From WHSW01 sp963759295 (GTDB lineage Bacteria > Actinomycetota > Thermoleophilia > Solirubrobacterales > 70-9), in contig CAVWYT010000007.1 of NCBI GenBank assembly GCA_963759295.1, forward strand, positions 1-64,000: a stretch of DNA of 64,000 nt, written 5' to 3'. The translations under genes and the position numbers were made by a program. Every line of letters begins with the position of its first letter. The stretch's first letter is position 1. Under the pieces are notes generated by a model that saw nothing but the letters and a program-made list of their open reading frames with translations, was not told where the DNA came from and ran no database searches. Positions 58,921 through 64,000 of the stretch are shown here, in pieces.

Positions 58921-59957
58921 CCGGCGCCACCGAGGAGCGCGGTCCACTTCCCAGTTCCCCGCGGGGGCGGGCACTGGCGCTGCTCGTGGTCGGCGTCATC
59001 GTGGTGCTCGCGTTGCTCTACGTCGCGCTGCCCGCCGTGGCCGGCCTCGACGAGACCTGGCGCCGGCTGTCGCGCGGCGACCCGGTGTGGCTGTTCGCGG
59101 CCATGCTGCTCGAGTTGGCCTCCTTCGCGGCCTACATGGCGTTCTTCCGGGTCGTGTTCGGGACCGCGTCGCCGCGGCTCGATTGGCGAGCCAGCTACCG
59201 GATCACGATGGCCGGCGTCGTCGCCACCCGGCTGCTCGCGGTCGCTGGGGCCGGCGGGATCGCGCTCACCGCTTGGGCGCTGCGGCGGCTCGGGCTCGCG
59301 GCGCGGAGCGTCGCCGCGAGGATGGCGACCTTCTACGTCGTCCTCTACGGCGTCTTCATGGCGGCGCTCGTGATCGGCGGAATCGGGCTTCGCGTCGGCC
59401 TGCTGCCGGGCGCCGCACCGCCCGGCCTGACCGTGGTCCCCGCTGCCCTCGGCGGCCTGGCGATCGCGGTGGCGCTCGGGGCCGCCTGGCTCTTCGACGA
59501 CCTCGACGGGGCGATGGGCCGCGCCGACGAGCGCCGCGCGGGGCGGATCCGACGATTTCTCAGCGCGATCCCGGCGACGCTGTCCTCCGGCGTCCGGGGC
59601 GGGATCGAGCTGCTGCGCACGCCCCGCCCCGGACTCCTGGGCGCGGTCGGCTGGTGGGGGTTCGACATCGCGGTCCTCTGGGCGTGCTTGGAGGCGTTCG
59701 GAGCCGGGCCTCCGATCGCGGTGGTGGTGACCGCCTACTTCGTCGGCCAGACCGCGAACGTGCTGCCGATCCCGGGGGGCGTCGGCGCCGTCGAGGGCGG
59801 GATGATCGCGGCGCTGATCGGCTTCGGCGTGGCCGGTGGCCCGGCGATCGTCGGCGTCCTCTGCTACCGGGCGTTCGCCTTCTGGTTGCCGATCGTTCCG
59901 GGGACGATCGCCTACCTGCAGCTGCTCCGCACGCAGAGCTCCGCGGCCACTACGTAG
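58917..59957 (+). CDS. Lysylphosphatidylglycerol synthase-like transmembrane (UPF0104) protein
   Basis: 346 residues from GTG at 58917 (coupled to the UspA gene). Opening helix ALALLVVGVIVVLALLYVAL, then ELASFAAYMAFFRVVFGTAS, RLLAVAGAGGIALTAWALRR, MATFYVVLYGVFMAALVIGG, GWWGFDIAVLWACLEAFGAG and the diagnostic YFVGQTANVLPIPGGVGAVE. It is the second member of this family in the window (the other is at 30142). The aminoacyltransferase domain of MprF is absent. Its activity is unknown; lipid flipping is inferred from MprF. In this setting it may alter the membrane under stress. Confidence 0.87.
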   Translation: MTGATEERGPLPSSPRGRALALLVVGVIVVLALLYVALPAVAGLDETWRRLSRGDPVWLFAAMLLELASFAAYMAFFRVVFGTASPRLDWRASYRITMAGVVATRLLAVAGAGGIALTAWALRRLGLAARSVAARMATFYVVLYGVFMAALVIGGIGLRVGLLPGAAPPGLTVVPAALGGLAIAVALGAAWLFDDLDGAMGRADERRAGRIRRFLSAIPATLSSGVRGGIELLRTPRPGLLGAVGWWGFDIAVLWACLEAFGAGPPIAVVVTAYFVGQTANVLPIPGGVGAVEGGMIAALIGFGVAGGPAIVGVLCYRAFAFWLPIVPGTIAYLQLLRTQSSAATT

Positions 59958-60013
59958 CCGATCCGGTGCTCGTTCCCGATGGTCCGCCGGCCTCCCGTAC
60001 ATAGGGTGGTGAC

Positions 60014-60436
60014 ATGAACTCCGAAGCCACTTCCGCCCCGCCGTCCCATCCGCTCGCCGATCGCACCGTGGACGAGGTAGCCAGCATCGGCATCGTCAGC
60101 GTGACGCCCGACGCGCCGCTCGACGAAGTTGCCTGGCTGATGACGAGCAACCGGGTGCACGCCGTCGTCCTCGCCGGCAAAGCCCCCGAGACTTCGGTGA
60201 TCGCCGACGCCGACCTGATCGGCGCCGCGTGCAGCGGCCACTTCGACGAGCTTCGAGCGCGCGACGTCGCCGGCACCGAGGCGGTCGGCATTCGCGGCGA
60301 CGAGACGCTCGAGCGCGCCGCGCAGCTGCTCGCCGAGCACGCGGTCTCCCACCTCATCGTTCGCGACCGGCGTCGGCTGCCGATCGGCGTCCTCTCCACC
60401 CTGGACATCGCGCGGGCGATCTCTGAGCGAGGCTGA
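60014..60436 (+). CDS. CBS-domain pair protein
   Basis: 140 residues with two CBS repeats. CBS1: VDEVASIGIVSVTPDAPLDE, VAWLMTSNRVHAVVLAG. CBS2: RARDVAGTEAVGIRGDETLE, RAAQLLAEHAVSHLIVRDRR with RLPIGVLSTLDIARAISERG. Free-standing CBS pairs bind adenosyl ligands (AMP, ATP, SAM) and gate other proteins. Mycobacterial Hrp1, a hypoxia-induced member, has the same size. ATG at 60014 has GGGTGGTGAC upstream. It is the last gene before a hairpin and a convergent gene. Confidence 0.88.
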   Translation: MNSEATSAPPSHPLADRTVDEVASIGIVSVTPDAPLDEVAWLMTSNRVHAVVLAGKAPETSVIADADLIGAACSGHFDELRARDVAGTEAVGIRGDETLERAAQLLAEHAVSHLIVRDRRRLPIGVLSTLDIARAISERG

Positions 60437-60446
60437 GCTAGCGTCG

Positions 60447-60461
60447 CCGGGCGGCGCCCGG
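60447..60461. terminator. Hairpin after the CBS gene
   Basis: CCGGGC (60447-60452) and GCCCGG (60456-60461) form a perfect 6-bp stem with a 3-base loop, ten bases after the CBS stop and 24 bases before the end of the convergent kinase gene. No T-run. Confidence 0.45.
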
Positions 60462-60484
60462 ACTCCGCCCAGCAGGCCTGTCAT

Positions 60485-62086
60485 TCAGCTACGAGCGGCG
60501 TCCCGGCGCCAGGTCCGCGCATCGACCAGGGCCTCGAGCTCGGCGGCCAGCTCCTCCGGCGAGCCGTCGGTGAGCAACTCCGCGCGCCACGGCGCGGGGA
60601 CCTCGTCGAGCGGCTCGGCCGCCGGCAGCTGTCGCTCGAGCACCGCCGCATCGGCGTCGGAGACGCGGCCCGGCTCGTCCGCTCGCGCGCTGACCCGCTT
60701 GAAGAGCGTCCCCGCCGGGGCGCGACACTCGACGAACAGCACGGGAGCCGGAGCGTCTCCGAGCCCGGCCCGAAACGCGTCGCGTTCGTCGCGGCGATGG
60801 AAGGTCGCGTCAACGAACACGCCCCCGTCGCGCTCGAGGCACTCGGCCGCGGCCCGACCGAGCTCGCGGTACGTCTCCAGCGTTCGTTGACGCGAATAGA
60901 GCTCCTGCCCGCCGCGCTCGGTCGCGCTCAGGCCCGCGAGGCGCTTGCGGGTGAGATCGGAGGACAGGTGCTCCCAGCCACTCAGCTTCGAGGCCTGCCG
61001 GGCGAGCGTCGTCTTGCCGACGCCCGAGACCCCGCAGATGACCACGGCCAGGGGACGGCGCGACCGCCAGGCGAAGCGATGGCCGAGGTCGATCAACTCC
61101 CGGGCCTGCTCGGCGGCACGCTCGTGCTCGGCGTCACCTTCCGGCAGCTCCGCGGCGCGCAGGCACGCCACCTTGGCCCGGACCCAGGCGCGGTAGGCCG
61201 CAAAGAAGAAGAGCAACGGATCGTCGCCGGGGTCCCCACCGGCGCTCCGGTAGTCGGCGACCAGGCCCAGCGCCAGCGGCTCCTCCCCGAGCTCGGTCAG
61301 GTCCATGACCAGGAAGGCGATGTCGGCCGCCACGTCGATCTGGCGCAGCTCCGGGTTGAACTCGATGCAGTCGTAGACGTAGACGTCCTCGCGCTCGGGG
61401 ACGATCACGTGCTCGGCGCGCAGATCCCCATGGCAATCACGAACCAGCCCGGCCCCCGCCCTCGCCTCCAGCTGGCCGCGCCTCGCGGCAAGGAAGGCGT
61501 CGGTGAAGCCCTCGGCCGCCCGCAGTCGGCGGCGGTCGATGATCCCCTCGCCCGCCTCGCGCAGCGTGGTCAGGTTCTCGTCCAGCGTCGCCTCGAGGAT
61601 CCGGACGTCGGCGCGCTGCGCCGGCGCCGGCGGCGCCGCCGCGTGAAAGCGAGCCAGCACCGCGGCCGTGGCGGCCACGTGGCCCCGGTTCAGATCCCCC
61701 GACTCGGCGAGCGCGGCGAGGCTTCGCCGCTCGTCCACTCGCCACATCTCGACCGCGTACTCGATCGCGTCGGGGTCGTCCTCGGAGGTGAGCGCGTAGC
61801 GGTCGCCGTCGCGGGCGACGCCGACCACGCGCAGGTAGATCCGAGGAGCGAGACGGCGATTGAGGCGCACCTCCTCCCGGCACATCTCCCGGCGCCGTGC
61901 GACGGTGCCGAAGTCGAGGAACGGCAGCACCAGAGGCTTCTTCACCTTGTAGGCGAGCTCGCCGGCGAGAAAGACCCATGAGATGTGAGACTCGCGCAGC
62001 TCCACGCTTGCGGGGGCGCACGGATAGAAGCCCGGCTCGAGCATCGCCGCCACCAGCTCCGGGCGCTCTGCATCGAGGACGCGCAT
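60485..62086 (-). CDS. Aminoglycoside-phosphotransferase-like domain fused to P-loop kinase
   Basis: 533 residues. The N-terminal 340 residues are an APH-type kinase: LAYKVKKPLVLPFLDFGTVA (Lys), catalytic loop LVRDCHGDLRAEHVIVPERE (HGDL) and metal Asp in VYVYDCIEFNPELRQIDVAA. From residue 350 a P-loop kinase domain follows: LAVVICGVSGVGKTTLARQA (Walker A), WEHLSSDLTRKRLAGLSATE, VFVDATFHRRDERDAFRAGL, VLFVECRAPAGTLFKRVSAR. The second domain resembles gluconate kinase or chloramphenicol phosphotransferase-like enzymes. The fusion is widespread in actinobacteria and proteobacteria but unassigned. It probably phosphorylates a small molecule and has two ATP sites. ATG at 62086; alone in its unit. 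Confidence 0.87.
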   Translation of the reverse strand: MRVLDAERPELVAAMLEPGFYPCAPASVELRESHISWVFLAGELAYKVKKPLVLPFLDFGTVARRREMCREEVRLNRRLAPRIYLRVVGVARDGDRYALTSEDDPDAIEYAVEMWRVDERRSLAALAESGDLNRGHVAATAAVLARFHAAAPPAPAQRADVRILEATLDENLTTLREAGEGIIDRRRLRAAEGFTDAFLAARRGQLEARAGAGLVRDCHGDLRAEHVIVPEREDVYVYDCIEFNPELRQIDVAADIAFLVMDLTELGEEPLALGLVADYRSAGGDPGDDPLLFFFAAYRAWVRAKVACLRAAELPEGDAEHERAAEQARELIDLGHRFAWRSRRPLAVVICGVSGVGKTTLARQASKLSGWEHLSSDLTRKRLAGLSATERGGQELYSRQRTLETYRELGRAAAECLERDGGVFVDATFHRRDERDAFRAGLGDAPAPVLFVECRAPAGTLFKRVSARADEPGRVSDADAAVLERQLPAAEPLDEVPAPWRAELLTDGSPEELAAELEALVDARTWRRDAARS

Positions 62087-62383
62087 CGTCGCTGGCGGCT
62101 AGGCGCGCGCGGAGCCGTCCCGGCCGCCGACGGACGCGAACCGCCTCCTCTGGAGCTCGAAGCGATCGGGGTCGCAGCGCCCCCGCGGTCGGTCGGCGTC
62201 GAACGGCGAAGGGAGCACGGCCTGCACCTTAGTTCCCGCGCCGACAAGGATCCGACGGGCGTGGGCCGCATCCGGGCCGGCCACGATCCCGAACCGGTGG
62301 GTGACTACCGATGGCGAGCTCGATACCAGGGCCTAGGATCGCCGGTAGCGGTCGCCCCAACGAGCCACGGAGGAGGATCAGCG

Positions 62384-62857
62384 ATGCCTGAACCGATCGA
62401 GACCGTCTGTCAGTTCCTGGACGAGCGCGACGTCGCCTACGAGCTCGTCGAGCACGACGAACGCTTCACTGCGGCCGCCGAGGCTCGCGCGTCGGGGGTG
62501 GAGCCGCACGACGCCGCCAAGGACGTGCTGTTGAAAGGCGGCGGCGCATACGTGCTGGCCGTGATCCCCGCCTCCGAGCGGCTCGACATGCGAAAGACGC
62601 GCGAGCTGCTGGAGGAGGCGAGCGACCTGCGGCTCGCAACCGAGGCCGAGATCGCCGCCGACTTCTCGCAGTTCGAGGTCGGTGCGCTGCCGCCGTTCGG
62701 TCCGATCCTCGACGTCTCCCAGATCGTCGACCGCCGGCTGCTGGACCACGCACGGGTGTTGTGCAGCGGCGGCGATCACCGCCACTCGCTGAAGGTCGAC
62801 CCCAACGACATGGTTCGACTGGCCAACGCTCGCGTGGCCGATCTCTGTCAGGACTGA
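62384..62857 (+). CDS. YbaK/ProX-type aminoacyl-tRNA deacylase
   Basis: 157 residues from ATG at 62384, preceded by GGAGGA. YbaK fold motifs: ETVCQFLDERDVAYELVEHD, EARASGVEPHDAAKDVLLKG (the substrate-activating Lys), AYVLAVIPASERLDMRKTRE, and SQFEVGALPPFGPILDVSQI with the conserved G-x-x-P-P-F-G loop. The end is VLCSGGDHRHSLKVDPNDMV. It would hydrolyse mischarged aminoacyl-tRNA (such as Cys- or Ala-tRNA-Pro) or a related substrate. The 5' gap of about 300 bp back to the kinase gene holds no convincing gene. Probably monocistronic, though the aldolase gene follows on the same strand. Confidence 0.88.
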   Translation: MPEPIETVCQFLDERDVAYELVEHDERFTAAAEARASGVEPHDAAKDVLLKGGGAYVLAVIPASERLDMRKTRELLEEASDLRLATEAEIAADFSQFEVGALPPFGPILDVSQIVDRRLLDHARVLCSGGDHRHSLKVDPNDMVRLANARVADLCQD

Positions 62858-62944
62858 GCGGTCACCGCGTCCCTTTCGGCCTCTACGGGGTTCGCGGGGA
62901 GGGCCGCGCTGAAAACTGGCCCCGGGATGCATATGCTGAGCGCC

Positions 62945-63868
62945 ATGGAACTTGGCTACGACAAAGAGCTGTACATCCTTGCCTTCGACCACCGCGGCTC
63001 GTTCACGAAACGGTTCGGGATCGAGGGCGCGCCGACGGACGAGCAGATCGACCGAATCGCCGACGGCAAGCACCTGATCTTCGAGGGCCTGGAGGTCGCG
63101 CTCGAGCGCGGCGCCGATCCCTCGGTGACCGGAGCGCTCGTCGACGAGCAGTTCGGCGGACCGCGAGAGGTTCCCGAGGCGGCCAAATCGCGCGGAATCC
63201 GGCTCGCGATGCCGGTCGAGAAGAGTGGACAGAAGGAGTTCGACTTCGAGTACGGCGACGAGTTCGGCGCCCACATCGAGCGCTTCGACCCCGACTTCTC
63301 GAAGGTGCTCGTCCGCTACAACTCCGACGGCGACGCGGACATGAACCGGCGTCAGAGCGAGCGGCTGCGGCGACTCTCCGCCTGGCTCCACGAGCACGAC
63401 CGCAAGTTCCTGTTCGAGCTGCTTGTCCCAGCCGAGGAGGCGCAGCTCGCCTCGGTCGACGGCGACTCGGACCGCTACGACGCCGAGCTCCGCCCGGAGC
63501 TCATGTGCCGGGCGATCGCCGAGCTCCAGGACGCCGGCGTCGAGGCCGACATCTGGAAGATCGAGGGCGTCGATGAGCAGGCCGACTGCGAGCGAATCGC
63601 GGCCCAATGCCGCGCCGGCGGTCGCGAGGGCGTCGTCTGCGTGGTCCTCGGCCGCGGCGCCGACGACGAGAAGGTCGATCACTGGCTCCGCCAGGGCGCC
63701 CCCGTCGACGGCTACGTCGGCTTCGCGATCGGCCGTTCGATCTGGGGCGAGCCGCTCGCCGGCTTCATCGACGGCAGCCTGACTCGCGAGCAGGCCGCTG
63801 CCGGGCTCGCCGACAACTACCTGCGCTTCGTCGAGGTCTACACCTCGGCGGCGACTCCGGCCGCATAG
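62945..63868 (+). CDS. DUF2090 protein, IolC C-terminal (2-deoxy-5-keto-gluconate-6-phosphate aldolase-like) domain
   Basis: ATG at 62945 (MELGYDKELYILAFDHRGSF) gives 307 residues. The TIM-barrel blocks are LYILAFDHRGSFTKRFGIEG, GALVDEQFGGPREVPEAAKS, RLAMPVEKSGQKEFDFEYGD, FSKVLVRYNSDGDADMNRRQ, FLFELLVPAEEAQLASVDGD and VEADIWKIEGVDEQADCERI. GYVGFAIGRSIWGEPLAGFI follows. These match the DUF2090 domain found at the C-terminus of bifunctional IolC, where it is the aldolase that splits the phosphorylated inositol-breakdown product. Here it is free-standing, so it may act on another sugar phosphate. No iol genes are in view. The 130 bp after its stop show no gene. Confidence 0.85.
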   Translation: MELGYDKELYILAFDHRGSFTKRFGIEGAPTDEQIDRIADGKHLIFEGLEVALERGADPSVTGALVDEQFGGPREVPEAAKSRGIRLAMPVEKSGQKEFDFEYGDEFGAHIERFDPDFSKVLVRYNSDGDADMNRRQSERLRRLSAWLHEHDRKFLFELLVPAEEAQLASVDGDSDRYDAELRPELMCRAIAELQDAGVEADIWKIEGVDEQADCERIAAQCRAGGREGVVCVVLGRGADDEKVDHWLRQGAPVDGYVGFAIGRSIWGEPLAGFIDGSLTREQAAAGLADNYLRFVEVYTSAATPAA

Positions 63869-64000
63869 CGCCACCCGTCGGCTCAGCGGCGGCCGCGAGC
63901 CACGGCCTCGCGGACTGGGTAGTCGCTACCAAGCATGGGCCGTGGGGCCTGCGGATGATTCACCGGACCATGGGCTGGAAGCTTCGTGGGGCAAGCGAAG

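Noticed and set aside
62099..62284. 61-residue minus-strand ORF in the gap before the YbaK-type gene
   Set aside because: Codon pattern is not clearly coding, no family is recognised, and no good ribosome-binding site is visible. The approximately 300-bp gap otherwise shows nothing.
63869..64000. Possible tRNA or start of a new gene at the right edge
   Set aside because: No cloverleaf arms and no clear ORF; left unannotated.
1..64000. CRISPR arrays, insertion sequences, integrase genes or attachment sites
   Set aside because: No regularly spaced repeats, transposase or recombinase motifs, or direct-repeat boundaries were seen, including around the 9.7-18 kb island.

Overview
This is a very GC-rich, gene-dense bacterial chromosome segment with short intergenic gaps, many 4-nt start/stop overlaps and frequent GTG and TTG starts. 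Gene content (narGHJI-narK, UdgX, STAS/SpoIIE partner-switching proteins, geranylgeranyl-reductase-type flavoproteins, many actinobacterial hypotheticals) fits a soil actinobacterium, probably a Thermoleophilia/Solirubrobacterales-like lineage. The lineage is inferred from style and content only. I see no rRNA, tRNA, CRISPR array or insertion sequence.

Layout. 0-9.6 kb: edge fragment of a luciferase-like oxidoreductase, a large secreted M14 metallopeptidase split by a frameshift, an MMPL exporter, a geranylgeranyl-reductase-type flavoprotein, a thioredoxin-reductase-like protein without its redox cysteines, and a two-module VOC protein. 9.7-18.0 kb: the most unusual stretch. An operon-like pair encodes a TIR/deoxyribosyltransferase-like domain fused to a TPR-S (DUF4071-like) scaffold, followed by a TPR-S scaffold fused to a patatin phospholipase. 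It is flanked by a Vps62-like protein, an M19 dipeptidase, a DUF4231/SLATT-type two-helix membrane protein and a GH25-M15 cell-wall hydrolase. This looks like a nucleotide- or NAD-signal-triggered immune module. 18.0-35.6 kb: NAD(P)-binding protein, photolyase, class III aminotransferase with DUF6206 partner, two STAS proteins, a PAS-GAF-SpoIIE phosphatase and a MEDS-HATPase protein (a partner-switching set), YihY-family membrane protein, ABC-2 exporter, TrmO, GIY-YIG protein and sulfotransferase.

35.6-46.1 kb: one long minus-strand run, mostly with 4-nt overlaps: narG (frameshifted), narH, narJ, narI, narK, a small zinc-ribbon protein, an alkyltransferase-like protein, hemerythrin, a UBP-type zinc finger, and a sulfite-oxidase-like molybdoenzyme with a ferredoxin-reductase partner. 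This supports nitrate respiration with accessory NO/O2 and nitrosative-damage functions. 46.3-49.8 kb: an O6-alkylguanine methyltransferase, UdgX, an epimerase and small proteins. 49.9-53.3 kb: a MacB/LolD-type ABC ATPase with an FtsX-type permease. 53.3-60.4 kb: carbamate kinase, two tandem universal stress proteins, a P2-type cation ATPase broken by many frameshifts, a flippase-like membrane protein and a CBS protein, reminiscent of a hypoxia/dormancy regulon. 60.5-64 kb: an APH-kinase fusion, a YbaK-type deacylase and an IolC C-terminal-like aldolase.

At least six otherwise well-conserved genes carry single-base frame changes, several at G/C runs. Protein conservation continues across the breaks, so consensus errors in the assembly are at least as likely as true pseudogenes.
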